A stretch of DNA of 64,000 bases, from positions 103,889 to 167,888 of the forward strand of contig JAXLZY010000002.1 of NCBI GenBank assembly GCA_046350635.1, given 5' to 3'. The DNA comes from CAZMHJ01 sp046350635. Lineage in GTDB: Bacteria; Patescibacteriota; Saccharimonadia; Saccharimonadales; CAIOMD01. Below are positions 51,414 through 61,655 of this stretch, in pieces; position 1 is the first letter of the stretch; the number at the start of each line of letters is the position of its first letter. The notes under the pieces were generated by a model. The model did not search any database. It was not told the origin of the DNA and saw only the letters and a list, made by a program, of their open reading frames with translations. The position numbers and the translations under genes were made by a program.

Positions 51414-51446
51414 AAAAAACACCCCGCATAACCCGGGGTGTTTTTT
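51414..51446. terminator. bidirectional intrinsic terminator
   Basis: AAAAAACACCCCG and CGGGGTGTTTTTT flank a 7-nt loop between two convergent genes. Confidence 0.93.
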
Positions 51447-51460
51447 ATATATTGTCTTAC

Positions 51461-51883
51461 TTACGCGTGCTTAGGGCCAACGTATTCTGCGTCGCTATCC
51501 AAGCATTAGGTATCCAATGACAGAGAAGATCCAAAGACCAACTACACCGAAAACCGTGCTTTTACCAAAATGCTTCGCAAGATCAATCGAAATGATTAGA
51601 GAAACAATAATGTTAACAACAGGTACTAATAAACCTAGGAACCACCAGCCATTACGGCCTGCGATACGGCAAAGAGTATAGGTGTTGTAGATTGGAATAA
51701 TACACTTCCAGCCTGCTCACCAGCCTTTGTAAAGACCTTCCAAAAAGCAACAATCATTACAACCTATACAACTAGGTTGATAAGAAGTGCCCACACAAAT
51801 GATGATGAGCTTGATGAAGTTGTAACTGTCGTAGTTTGCACAGTATATAGCGTTGGATCCGCAGTTTGAGCGAATAAAGACAA
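51461..51883 (-). pseudogene. DUF5684-like membrane protein, frameshifted
   Basis: On minus, SD GGGAGG precedes a TTG start (51881-51883): SLFAQTADPTLYTVQTTTVT, a helix (FVWALLINLVV), then WKVFTKAGE, IPIYNTYTLCRIAGRNGWWF, LGLLVPVVNIIVSLIISIDL, AKHFGKSTVFGVVGLWIF and DAEYVGPKHA. The sense equals the DUF5684 family (often near signal peptidases), but at least three frame changes and an in-frame stop interrupt it. Confidence 0.7.
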
Positions 51884-51986
51884 TAAGTAACCTCCCTTTT
51901 TTATAGTAGTAACTATAGGCTTAAGTTATTTTTCAGTAAAGCTTTGTCTATTGTTTTTAGTTATCCCCATTGGTATACTTATAGGC

Positions 51987-52491
51987 ATGGATTCAAAAAT
52001 AGAGTTACCAAAAAGCAAGAAGGCTTATACCTTTCGTGTTGAGCTATATACAATCAGTTATATAATCTTGGCTGGCAGGATTTCCGGTTGCTATACTTAC
52101 CGTGCCGTTCGCATCGGAGACAGCCGCTTTACGATGGGCTCATTAATTATTGCTGTGGTTGCGGTACTTCTATATTTTTTAAGTATCTGGATGCTAAAAG
52201 CCAACTGGAAAAACACGCGCTATTACTTAACCGACAGTGCAATCATCATTCAACGTGGTATAAATACATCTACCGAAAACGTCTACCGCTTTGATACTGT
52301 TGTACCAGCAACTATTCGGCAATCATTCATGGGCATAAAGCGTGGTGATATGGTGACATTATTATGAAAGTTCCAAGCGTAGAGGGTGATGTAGAACTAA
52401 AAAGATATTGATCAGCCGGTCTGGCTTACTTGAAAAAGTGCACAAAAAGCTTACGAATAACAGCGTAAACCCAAGCGGTCTTCTCAGTTAA
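51987..52491 (+). pseudogene. membrane protein with bacterial PH-like (DUF304) domain, frameshifted
   Basis: ATG 51987 with TATACT (51974-51979) 7 nt upstream. Two helices and then KNTRYYLTDSAIIIQRGINTS, VYRFDTVVPATIRQSFMGI, a typical bPH2 pattern. The frame shifts near 52360 (GDIIMKVPSVEGDVELK), and again before LEKVHKKLTNNSVNPSGLLS, which ends at TAA 52489-52491. Confidence 0.65.
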
Positions 52492-52554
52492 ATTTGACAA
52501 TTTATTACTTACAGTTCATGATGAGCTTACAAAGTAATAAAGGGAGCCTTATTT

Positions 52555-52897
52555 ATGCAACGATTAGTAGTTCATAAAGTAGGGGTGGGATCACTTGGTA
52601 AGTTAATCGGTACATGGTTTGCCATTATCGGTGTAGTAGTTGGAATTATCTCTGCGGTTGTTAGTACCGGTGAGTGCATTTGCAAACAATAGCTACAGCT
52701 TTTTAGCTGGACTTGGTATTGCAGTACTGTTGGTAGTCGGTTGGGTACTTATCTACCCTGTTATCATGTTCCTTCTTGGCTGGTTGCAAGGTGCAATCTT
52801 AGCAGTAGTCTTTAACGTTGTTGTTTCAGGCTCAGGCGGTCTATCAGTACATGTTGAAGAAACCAACATGGACGGTAATGGCACTTACAAAAAGTAA
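52555..52897 (+). pseudogene. small two-helix membrane protein, one frameshift
   Basis: SD AAGGGAG precedes ATG 52555; TTGACA at 52494-52499 is a candidate -35 box. The first frame, MQRLVVHKVGVGSLGKLIGT, runs to VVST near 52668. The second, VSAFANNSYSFLAGLGIAVL, carries the rest to NMDGNGTYKK at TAA 52895-52897. One base change of frame separates them; about 113 aa in total. Family not recognised. Confidence 0.6.
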
Positions 52898-53417
52898 TTA
52901 CTTAGGCTTACTTTTAAATACCCCCTTGTTATAGGGGCTTTTATAATTTTCTTTTAGTGCTGATAGCCTGGGTATAAAGCTTTGGGCAGCACCATCAACA
53001 CCAAGAACCCTCAGTGCGCCAACGAGTACATACAGCCCGTCAACATCTTTTAGTGGCGGTTTAGAGAATTTTTCAATACCCTTAAACTTAGCATCTATTA
53101 AATCAACGAGCCTATTTTCTTCTGCAACTTTTATTTGATTACTATAAATCGGCTTAGCAGCGTCGTTTTCAACCACTTCGAGCGAGCGGGCAGAGCGATC
53201 TCGTTTTTGTAAGTGCCTTCTCTTTATAAGGTTATTTACATGCAGTGCAACCGTAGCAACCGATGTATAGTTGCAACCACGCATACTCACGGTAACACGG
53301 GCTATAACCATGTTCGGCAATAAACTGGCTAATAAATTCTGTGCTGTTCTCACGCTGTTTTTTCGTTGGACATCTTATAACCGAAGGTGTTGGGTCGAGA
53401 GTAATGACATCAGACAT
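52898..53417 (-). pseudogene. LexA-like DNA-binding domain protein without peptidase, frameshifted
   Basis: On minus from ATG 53415-53417: MSDVITLDPTPSV, then TKKQRENSTEFISQFIAEHG, then (after frame jumps at about 53330 and 53290) RGCNYTSVATVALHVNNLIK and RHLQKRDRSARSLEVV. This equals the LexA N-terminal winged helix (KQxxILxFI, GYSPxYRE, SVATVxxHVxxLxxKGxLxK, RSLEV). The remaining residues (LVDLIDAKFKGIEKFSKPPL and on) are not a LexA S24 peptidase, so self-cleavage is not expected. Its start overlaps the gtrA-like gene by 8 nt. Confidence 0.65.
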
Positions 53418-53831
53418 GGTGGCGAATCCTGCGCTTATGTGGTGGTTCTTTAAATACCCAGAACCGGTACCAGAAATAGTTCCAAATCGTAAAGAAGCCA
53501 GCCGATACAAACTGCCCTATAGCAACGTTAATACCAACAGATAATAAGCCCTTTAATATGAAGTAATTCAAGAAGAAGTTAACTGCCGTAAGAATAATGT
53601 ACCTCGAGCTCACTTCGGTAACTTTACGTTTTTTGCCGCCCTCGAATACCCAGTAGCGTTCTAGGATAAAGTTCAGTGTTAAGCCAACAGCATTACCAAT
53701 TAAATTTGCCCACCAGAGCCCGATAATTGGCGTTAAGAACACAATAATAAAGTAGCCACTCCAAAACCAAGCGCCACCGGCAACAAGATATTCGGATATT
53801 GAACTAATAGCTTACGGGTACGTTTTGTCAT
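53410..53831 (-). pseudogene. GtrA-family membrane protein, one frameshift
   Basis: From ATG 53829-53831 (MTKRTRKLLVQYP) the sense continues after one missing base as YLVAGGAWFWSGYFIIVFLT, then GLWWANLIGNAVGLTLNFIL, ERYWVFEGGKKRK, FFLNYFILKGL and WNYFWYRFWVF: the four-helix GtrA fold used in moving polyprenyl-linked sugars for O-antigen or teichoic acid glycosylation. It fits the polysaccharide genes that follow. Confidence 0.8.
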
Positions 53832-54044
53832 AATTTGTTTTGAAAGTGTTCGTTTTTTAGAAACTACTCATACTATATAGCACTTTCACACTTTGTTGCA
53901 AATAACAGGGCTACATTGGGCCAGGCGAAAACTTTTCAGAATTTATTGAAATGTATCGGTGACTACATTGAAATAAGGCTGAATGTTTGTAGCCGTTCAA
54001 TGCAGGTCTGGGGGTGTAAGAAAGTGCGTAAATGCTATATACCA
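53832..54044. other. intergenic stretch
   Basis: No gene, tRNA or terminator recognised between the gtrA-like start and the end of the O-antigen ligase gene. Short plus-strand ORFs here look accidental. Confidence 0.5.
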
Positions 54045-55329
54045 TCACGCTTTTTGCTTTTTACTAGTGGCGACGCGATTATAATGCCCCGCCATTCCCC
54101 ACCACAGCATACTAAGTGTTCTTTACTCCCCAAGCGGGGAGCAACATATTTACGAGCAAAACACAAAAGCTCGCAAGTAGTGCTAAAAATATCATCATGT
54201 CTTACCCCCAGGTTGAATTGCTGCTTTAATTACGAGTATCGAAATATAGATAAGTAACCCAACTATACCAAGCTCTATGGCGATAGCCAGGTAATAATTC
54301 TCTACGGCTCAGGCCGTTACCGTAGGTAGAAGTACACAGCACCAGGCCCAAGCCCAAAAGGATGGTTACGGATAGTTTGCAGCGCTTCGGTAACCGAATT
54401 TACATGCTGTTCGTCAGAATTTACGCCTGCTCCTTGTATTGACTTGTGTAGTATCGTAATCTGTACAAACCGTGTATTCCGCATAAAAGCGCGAGTACAG
54501 CCGAACTTACGAGCGCCACTATAAGTCCACCAATTAGTAGCCTTTGCCATAATTTAGAACTTTGCAAAAACAAATACCGCGAGTGCAATTAGCGGCACCT
54601 ACGTACCCGCTTCGTGAGCGCGAGCCATAGAGCGTATTGCCCATTACCCATATAATCACCGCTATGTATCGGTATTTATTCGCCACGTTCCACATTCGCT
54701 TAGTAACAAGCGCCAATATTGGCAACCAAAAACTAAAATAAGCCCAAGTGTTTGGACCTCAGTGTCGAGATAATACGTACCAACTGTTCGTTATTATCAA
54801 CCGTAAAATACGGTGGAATAATGCTCTTTTGATAGCCAATATGCGCAAGTATGTCTTTCGGTAATACCAGTACCTGCAATGCACCAAACACAACCACCGC
54901 TACCCCTCCCCAAAACAACACTCTCAGCATGAATTCTTTAAAGATTGGTTCTCGTAAACTGCAGCGCAAGCACCTGAGCTACCAAAAACATCACAAAATA
55001 TCTGGTATTAAATACGACGCCAGCTATTCAGCCTTTGCGCCACTTGTAACTACCAACGCAAGGAGAATATTAAGCGCAATAAACGCAATAATCAGCGTAT
55101 TGGCAGCTTGTGTAAAAAGATTAGTCCGTTGTCGCCACAGTAGCACAATACTTAGTGGCAAAAGAACTGCGATTAAAAAGGCTTCTTTCCAGGCCTTAAA
55201 TACGAGTTCGTGCCCTACATTACTTATTAACCAGGTGCTTATAACGGCGTGAACGGTACATATGCGCACAAAAAATAATAAACGACCAGCCAACAAATGC
55301 TAAGCAAGATTAGATTTTTTTGCAAACAT
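54045..55329 (-). pseudogene. O-antigen ligase-like (WaaL/Wzy) membrane protein, multiply frameshifted
   Basis: Minus-strand sense from ATG 55327-55329 (MFAKKSNLA) to TGA 54045-54047. Recognisable pieces are ELVFKAWKEAFLIAVLLPLS, NTLIIAFIALNILLALVVTSG, RNHPFGLGPGAVYFYLR, NYYLAIAIELGIVGLLIYIS, LLASFCVLLVNMLLPAW and TLSMLWWGMAGHYNRVATSK. GLGPG, the ENYYL-type helix and WWGMAG are the ligase/polymerase signatures. Roughly ten frame changes interrupt about 425 codons, the highest density in the window. Confidence 0.75.
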
Positions 55330-55427
55330 TGGTCTTATTGTAGCGCGTATTCATAAAGCTCGATAGCCACTTTATATCTGTTATTTATTGTATATAGCAG
55401 CCGGTAGCGATGTATAATAGAAGCTAA

Positions 55428-56852
55428 GTGAAAAACAACACTTCATTCCTTTACGCATTTACATTAGTGGTGGGCGACTTTTTGGCGCTCTTGGCAGCCT
55501 TCGTACTCGCCTATATATTTCGTGTTAGCCTCGATACAAGACCACTTATTAATCAAGTCTCAGCGGTTGATTATCTTAAAATCTGGATTGCCTTAACCCC
55601 GGTTTGGCTTATTATCTTCGCCTTGCTTGGGCTCTATAGCAAGCGGATTTATGAGTACCGCTGGCGTGAGCTCGTTTCGCTCTTTATCGGTAGCGCTGTT
55701 GGTATTATGGTGGTGATTACGTATGAGCTTGCGACTAAAGTTGCTATCTTTCCGGCACGTTTAGTCCCTGTGTATGCTCTTATTTTGGGCTATTTGTTGT
55801 TAGGTGCTTGAGCGCACGCTATTACGGGCTGGTCGTATGATGCTATGGCGCTACGGCACTGGCGTAAGTCGAGTGCTTGTAATTGGTGATGGCCCCGCAG
55901 TTGTAACACTGTTAAAAACGATGAGCGGCCTGAGCGTTCTGGGTATCGCGTGGTTGATTGTCTTTTAAAAAGAAGCACCTAAAGAATTTAAAGGCACTCT
56001 TTTACGAGTAGCGAAGAAGCTCTAACTAAACTAGGCGAACTCCGAGTCCAAACCGTTGTCTATACTGGCATATCGAGCGACAAAAGCGGTTGACCAGCAC
56101 TTGCAGCAGCACAGGCTAATCATACGTATCGGTTTGTGCCCGCTCATGATGGCATCTTAAGTAATAATATCGAGGTTGAACTGTTCCAGGCTTACCGGTT
56201 GTATCGGTACATCAAACCGCCCTTACTGGCTGGGGTCGTATCGCAAAACGTTTATTCGACATTATCTCATCAGGGCTTGCCCTTGTTATCTTGTCACCAA
56301 TCTTACTTAGCATTGCCCTTATTGTGTGGCTAAGCGATTTTGGCTCACCAATTTTTAAACAAAAACGACTCAGCCGATTTAACACTCCAATTAATATTTA
56401 TAAGTTCCGTAGTAACAAATTAGAGTACAGTGGCCTACTGCCCGAAGAAGCTTTTGCCAAAATGGGCAAACCGGAACTTGCTGTTCAGTATCGTGCCAAT
56501 GGCGATATGCTCGAACACGATCCGCGCGTAACAAAATACTGGTTGGCTTTTACGTAAGACGAGCTTAGACGAATTACCGCAACTAGTAAATGTACTTAAG
56601 GGAGATATTAGCCTTGTCGGCCCACGTGCGCTCGTGCCACGCGAACTCGAAAACTATCCATTTAAGAGCCTGCTTTTAAGCGTTAAATCCGGTATTACTG
56701 GCCTTGCCCAAACATCGGGTAGGCGCGATATTATTCCGAAGAACGGCGAGCGCCTCCGACCTTTACTACGTTCAGAACTGGAGCTTTTGGTTAGATATTA
56801 AGATTATCTTTAGAACAATAATCGACGTCCTCGAGGCCGTGGTGCCAAGTAG
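55428..56852 (+). pseudogene. polyprenyl glycosylphosphotransferase (WcaJ/WbaP-type), frameshifted
   Basis: GTG 55428 with TATAAT (55413-55418) 9 nt upstream. Four N-terminal helices (FALLGLYSKRIYEYRWRELV marks the family), a Rossmann-like part near 55870 (SRVLVIGDGPAVVTLL), then the transferase: VILSPILLSIALIVWLSDFG, SPIFKQKRLSRFNTPINIYK, LDELPQLVNVLKGDISLVGP, RALVPRELENYPFKSLLLSV, KSGITGLAQTSGRRDI, and WSFWLDIKIIFRTIIDVL at the end. Transfers a sugar-phosphate to undecaprenyl phosphate. At least six frame changes. Confidence 0.82.
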
Positions 56853-57955
56853 TCTAAAAGATAAAAAGGTTGCGATTGTTTGTGATTGGTTAACCTCACC
56901 TGGTGCAGAGCGTGTGGTACTTGCCTTGCACGAGCTATTCCCTAAAGTTCCAATTTACACCAGCCAGTACGACCCAAATCAGATTGACTGGTTTAAAAAC
57001 GCCGAGGTACGCACCAGCATGGCTGCAAGGGTTACCAAAACAATCTACAACTGTAAATTATTGCCTGTTCTACGCCGTCAGGCATTCCAAAGCTTAGACT
57101 TAACCGAATTCGATATCGTCATCTCATCGAGTGGCGCCAGCTAAAGCCATACACAAACTCAAAGACGGTGCTTTACACATAACGTACTGTCATTCGCCAA
57201 CCCATTATTATTGGCAACGCTACGACGAATATTTAAAAGAACCTGGCTTTGGCATGCTTAACCCTATCGCCCGCGGTGGCCTGCGTGTGCTTGGTGGGCC
57301 AATGCGTAAATGGGATTACAAAGTAGCCCAACGCCCTGATGTTTTAGTAGCCAACAGTACCCATATTCAGAAAAAAATCAAAGAATACTATAATCGCGAT
57401 TCAGTGGTCGTGTTCCCACCGGTTGATATCGAGCGCTTTGCGCAGACCAAACAACTAAAACGACACGGTTTAGTTGTTAGCGGGCGCCAAGTGCCTTACA
57501 AACGGTTTGATTTAGCGATTCAGGCTGCAATAAAGCTTGGCGTACCACTAACAGTTAGTGGTACTGGGCCTATGAACGAAAAATTGCGTGCGCTTGCGCA
57601 TGGGCACGAAAACATAACGTTCGTATCTGGTCTTACAGATAAAGAAATTCCAAAGCTAATTGGCAGTGCAGAACTATTGCTCTTCCCTGGCGTCGAAGAT
57701 TTTGGCATCGTACCGGTAGAAGCAATGGCGGCAGGCACACCCGTGGTAGCGTATGGCGAAGGTGGTGCACTCGATTACATTACCGACGAAACCGGATTAC
57801 TGTTTGATTCCCAAACGGTAGACTCGCTCGCAAATGCAATTACGGTTGCGTTAAACACAAAATGGAACCATCAAAAAATAGCTGAAAGCGCACAACGTTT
57901 TAACAAAAAACAGTTCGAGCAAGAAATTCTAAACGTTATTTCAGCAAACCTATAA
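56853..57955 (+). pseudogene. glycosyltransferase family 4, frameshifted near its N-terminus
   Basis: The start is unclear (the sense begins LKDKKVAIVCDWLTSPGAER near 56855, with no proper start codon). A jump near 57020 (RTSMAARVTK versus TSWLQGLPKQ) and another near 57140 (ISSSGAS to AKAIHKLKDGALHITYCHSP) break it. From 57160 it is intact: VLVANSTHIQKKI, the family motif KRFDLAIQAAIKLG, and donor-site LLLFPGVEDFGIVPVEAMAAGTPVVAYGEGG. Part of the polysaccharide locus, same strand as the glycosylphosphotransferase. Its end overlaps the convergent trmB-like gene by 6 nt. Confidence 0.82.
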
Positions 57956-58711
57956 AATGTGCCAGAGTTGTTCAAACAACAAACGTTGCATGTTTGCAGT
58001 GCCAACGTCATCAATAACAACACCATATGGGGTTAAGTCACGTGATATAGAAATATGAGCAACCTTAGTACCGTAAATTATAGTGTAGCTCGATAACTGC
58101 TCATCGTTTGGATTGGGTAACCATTTACGTTCAGAGCTATCAACTTTATCACCACCCTCACCAACAGCGATAACCTTTACGAATACCCCCTCTTCTATAC
58201 GCCTCTCTGTAAAACGAGGGAATTTTCGGTATATATATTGCCGTAGGGCTTTTGATGAATATACGTAGTATTCAGGACTATTAAGACGTGATACTGTCTG
58301 AAGCACGTCTTTTAGGATTGTTACCACGCCTTCATCATCTTCGTAGTATTTAACTATTGGCTTACCTTCAGGACGGGCGCGCTTCGCAATAACTTCTGGT
58401 ATAACTTTTTGAGCTTCTTGCTGACTACGCCATAGACTTTTTCTTTTGTCCCGAATCAAATCATAAATTTTTTCGGGGCTTTCAGCGGTATAGTATTCGC
58501 GAGCACCAGATTTTTTGACAATCACAAGCCCTGCTTGTACGAGTGCCTTGATTGCCTCATAAGTTGTTCCCCTATTAATTCCACTCTTTTCTGCAACTTT
58601 ACGTATAGATACATTATCAAGCCGTAACAATGTCCAGTAGGTCTCGGCCTCTGCTTGCTTAAAGCCCAAGTCTTTTAATAACTTTTGAATAGTAATTTTG
58701 TCATCACTCAT
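57950..58711 (-). CDS. TrmB-family transcriptional regulator
   Basis: 253 aa. Winged-helix part: LLKDLGFKQAEAETYWTLLR, VSIRKVAEKSGINRGTTYEAIKALVQAGLV, then a coiled coil and a C-terminal phospholipase-D-like/effector domain (VKYYEDDEGVVTILKDVLQ ... TIIYGTKVAHISIS). TrmB proteins in archaea and some bacteria sense sugars. It is divergent from glmS; the 161-nt gap contains TACTAGTA, near the TACT-N3-AGTA type of site known for TrmB-like regulators. Control of glmS is inference. Confidence 0.85.
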   Translation of the reverse strand: MSDDKITIQKLLKDLGFKQAEAETYWTLLRLDNVSIRKVAEKSGINRGTTYEAIKALVQAGLVIVKKSGAREYYTAESPEKIYDLIRDKRKSLWRSQQEAQKVIPEVIAKRARPEGKPIVKYYEDDEGVVTILKDVLQTVSRLNSPEYYVYSSKALRQYIYRKFPRFTERRIEEGVFVKVIAVGEGGDKVDSSERKWLPNPNDEQLSSYTIIYGTKVAHISISRDLTPYGVVIDDVGTANMQRLLFEQLWHIL

Positions 58712-58767
58712 TGATTAAATTTTCATTTATATCTTATTTATTGTCAATTTTTTGTTGCCAATTTAAA

Positions 58768-58795
58768 TTGCAAACCATTAATTACCGACTATACT
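58768..58795 (+). promoter_or_regulatory. glmS promoter
   Basis: TTGCAA, a 16-nt spacer and TATACT; the palindrome TACTAGTA overlaps and follows the -10 box, a plausible site for the divergent TrmB-type regulator. The leader of about 70 nt has an AAAAGGA SD before ATG. No glmS ribozyme core is apparent in so short a leader. Confidence 0.65.
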
Positions 58796-58872
58796 AGTAC
58801 CATCTTGCAATAACAAATACCTAAAATTCTTTATTGCTAGAATCATTTTTTATGTAAACAAAAGGATTATAT

Positions 58873-60705
58873 ATGTGCGGAATTGTTGGTTATGTTGGCC
58901 GTGGCAATGCTTTAGCGCCAGTTATTACAGGTTTAAAAAACTTAGAGTACCGTGGCTATGACTCTGCTGGCGTAGCATTTTGTAGCGACGACATTTTTCA
59001 TAGTGTAAAGCAAGTTGGCCGTGTTGATGCACTCGAATCAGAGCTTGCCGGCTTAAAACAAATGAAGCCAAACCTAGCAATTGGGCATACTCGCTGGGCA
59101 ACTCATGGCTCACCTACCAAGCTCAATGCTCATCCACACTATAATGCAGACCGTACTATTTTTGTCGTGCATAACGGTATTATCGAAAATCACGATGAAA
59201 TCCGACAAATGCTTACAAATAGCGGTTATCATTTTGTTTCACATACCGATACCGAAGTTGTTCCACATCTAATAGATTATTTTTACACTAAATTTAGTGA
59301 CATGGATAAAGCCTTCGAAACAGCCATACGCGAACTTAAGGGTGCCTACGCTATTGTCATGACGACAAAATATGAACCTACTAAAATATATGCTGCTAAG
59401 CTTTCAAGCCCGCTCGTTATAGGTATTGGTAGCGATAACAACATGGTTGGATCAGATGCTTCAGCAGTGGCTGATGCGGCCGAAAAAATCGTCTACCTAG
59501 AAGATTATGAAATCGCCTTTGTAGAACGTAAAAAGTATGTGATTAAGAATGTCCAGAAAAAGATTAATATCAAGCGTACGCCAGAAGATATTATTTTAGA
59601 GGATGTTGCGGCAAATAAAGGCGACTTCGCGCACTATATGCTTAAAGAAATTCACGAAGCGCCAAAAACAATCCAGAATGCAATTTTAGGCCGTATTAAG
59701 CTCGAATCAAACGAGGTAAAACTTGGTGGTATCGAATTAGTTGCAAACCAACTAAAAAACATTGACCGCATTATTATTATTGCCTGTGGTACTTCGTATT
59801 ATGCAGGTTTAGTCGGTGAATATTTGTTAGAAGAAATTGCCCAGATACCGGTTGAGGTACAACTTGCGAGCGAATTTAAATATCGTAAAGAACCTCTCGG
59901 CGCCAATACCGCAATACTTGCCATCTCGCAAAGTGGCGAAACCGCAGATACAATAGCAGCGCTAAAAAAGGTAGAAGCTAGTGGCGTTTTAAGACTCGGC
60001 ATAGTAAATGCGCCAGGTAGCACTATTGCACGCATGACTGATGCTGGCATTTATTGCCATGCCGGGCCAGAAATTTCTGTTGCAAGTACCAAAGCGTTTA
60101 TTGCCCAAGTATCTGTATTAAGCCTGCTTGCTCTGTGGCTTGGAAAGGGTAAAAGTAGTTTATATAAACCATTGCTAACAGAACTTGCAAACCTACCGAA
60201 ATTGGCCGAAAAGGTACTTGCGCAATCACCGGCCATAGAAGACATTGCACTTAAGTATTCGCATCACCGCGACTTTATGTATTTGGGGCGTGCATACGAG
60301 TACCCATTAGCCTTAGAAGGTTCACTAAAGTTAAAAGAAATTAGCTACATTCATGCCGAAGCCTACGCTGCCGGTGAAATGAAACACGGCCCATTAGCGC
60401 TGATAGACGAAAACTTCCCCACCTTTGCACTCGCTGCTAGCCCAACATTATTCGAAAAAACGGCCAGTAACTTGCAAGAAGTCAAAGCACGTAATGGTAA
60501 AACAATTGTTGTAACTACCAAGAAGATTGCTAAGCATTTCAACGGCTTAGCAGACGAATCAATTCTTATACCAGAAGCCTCAGATCAGTTACTGCCACTT
60601 TTAGAAGCTATCGTCGTGCAACTGTTTGCATACTACGTAGCTGTTGCCCGCGGGACCGATATCGACAAGCCCCGTAATTTGGCAAAGTCGGTTACTGTTG
60701 AGTAG
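58873..60705 (+). CDS. glmS: glutamine-fructose-6-phosphate aminotransferase (isomerizing)
   Basis: 610 aa, complete. MCGIVGYVGRG gives the N-terminal Cys nucleophile; GHTRWATHG and HNGIIENH complete the glutaminase. Two SIS domains follow (IIACGTSYYAGLVGEYLLEE; AISQSGETADTIAAL; YLGRAYEYPLALEGSLKLKE; HAEAYAAGEMKHGPLALID), ending in the usual DKPRNLAKSVTVE. It makes glucosamine-6-phosphate for UDP-GlcNAc, feeding peptidoglycan and surface polysaccharide. Confidence 0.97.
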   Translation: MCGIVGYVGRGNALAPVITGLKNLEYRGYDSAGVAFCSDDIFHSVKQVGRVDALESELAGLKQMKPNLAIGHTRWATHGSPTKLNAHPHYNADRTIFVVHNGIIENHDEIRQMLTNSGYHFVSHTDTEVVPHLIDYFYTKFSDMDKAFETAIRELKGAYAIVMTTKYEPTKIYAAKLSSPLVIGIGSDNNMVGSDASAVADAAEKIVYLEDYEIAFVERKKYVIKNVQKKINIKRTPEDIILEDVAANKGDFAHYMLKEIHEAPKTIQNAILGRIKLESNEVKLGGIELVANQLKNIDRIIIIACGTSYYAGLVGEYLLEEIAQIPVEVQLASEFKYRKEPLGANTAILAISQSGETADTIAALKKVEASGVLRLGIVNAPGSTIARMTDAGIYCHAGPEISVASTKAFIAQVSVLSLLALWLGKGKSSLYKPLLTELANLPKLAEKVLAQSPAIEDIALKYSHHRDFMYLGRAYEYPLALEGSLKLKEISYIHAEAYAAGEMKHGPLALIDENFPTFALAASPTLFEKTASNLQEVKARNGKTIVVTTKKIAKHFNGLADESILIPEASDQLLPLLEAIVVQLFAYYVAVARGTDIDKPRNLAKSVTVE

Positions 60706-60755
60706 TTCTATACACTCTAATTGACAAAATAAAAAGCCTATGCTATTATTTATAT

Positions 60756-61589
60756 ATGAATCACGAAAAGATATACTCTCGACATCAAGAAATTTCTAAA
60801 GAGTTATCTGTACTTGATGGGCAAGAAAGTGATGTACTTACCGCAATAAAAAAAGCCACTGCTCGCGTTAAATACGATGCAAATATGCAAAAAGCGAAAT
60901 TAGCAGTAAAAAGCGCAGAAATTGAAGCTCACGAAGAAAACGATAAGCGCAGTAAAGACGAAGAACAAGACTTAATAGCATTTTCATGGAATCGGGGCCC
61001 TGTTGCTGCAGATAGACTTATTGATGGATTACATCAAACAGGTGTAGATTCTGTAAAAGCATTAGACTTACTCTTTGAAAAACTCGAAGATTTAGAAGAT
61101 CAAACTACCCTACCAGAATACATGCACTACAAAGATTGCAGCCTGATTATTAACGGTCTTTACCGTGATACCGTGCGTCAGGGTTATATCGGCGCAGAAG
61201 GTATAACATACATGATTAGTGGCGTACGCCAAGCTCATATAACTAAAAGTGGCTCAGGGTATTCTGTAAATATATTTGAAACCGAATATAAACCAAGTAA
61301 AAAGTCATCAGTTGTTAAGCGTAAGTTCATGACAGAACTGGGTGAAAATCTTTTACGAAACAGAGCTCGGACAGACTGTGGTCGCTACGCGAGCTTACTT
61401 GATCAATCTTCGATTCAACCAATAGGCGAACCAATACTATCAGCTGAGGTTAATCAAGATTCTGCAGGTGAATCAAGTGGCCACGACAATGGCGTGTATT
61501 TTGATTTAAAGATTAATCGTATTCTTCATGGTGAAATGCCTCGAAAATATAAAGGCGGCCATCAGGACCTTAACGTAGGTGTGTTGTAG
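60756..61589 (+). CDS. hypothetical protein
   Basis: 277 aa, soluble, with a helical N-terminus (KISRHQ-like start, DVLTAIKKATARVKYDANMQKAKLAVKSAEIEAHEE), a middle domain (VAADRLIDGLHQTGVDSVKALDLLFEKLEDLED) and a beta-rich C-terminal part (YSVNIFETEYKPSKKSSVVKRK; GVYFDLKINRILHGEMPRKY). No family recognised. It follows glmS after 50 nt with its own TATTAT-like box (60743-60748). Confidence 0.65.
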   Translation: MNHEKIYSRHQEISKELSVLDGQESDVLTAIKKATARVKYDANMQKAKLAVKSAEIEAHEENDKRSKDEEQDLIAFSWNRGPVAADRLIDGLHQTGVDSVKALDLLFEKLEDLEDQTTLPEYMHYKDCSLIINGLYRDTVRQGYIGAEGITYMISGVRQAHITKSGSGYSVNIFETEYKPSKKSSVVKRKFMTELGENLLRNRARTDCGRYASLLDQSSIQPIGEPILSAEVNQDSAGESSGHDNGVYFDLKINRILHGEMPRKYKGGHQDLNVGVL

Positions 61590-61655
61590 GTTACAATAAC
61601 TAACCTGACCAAAGTTATTAATCGGAACCTCGCTAAAAGTGTAACGATAGAATAG

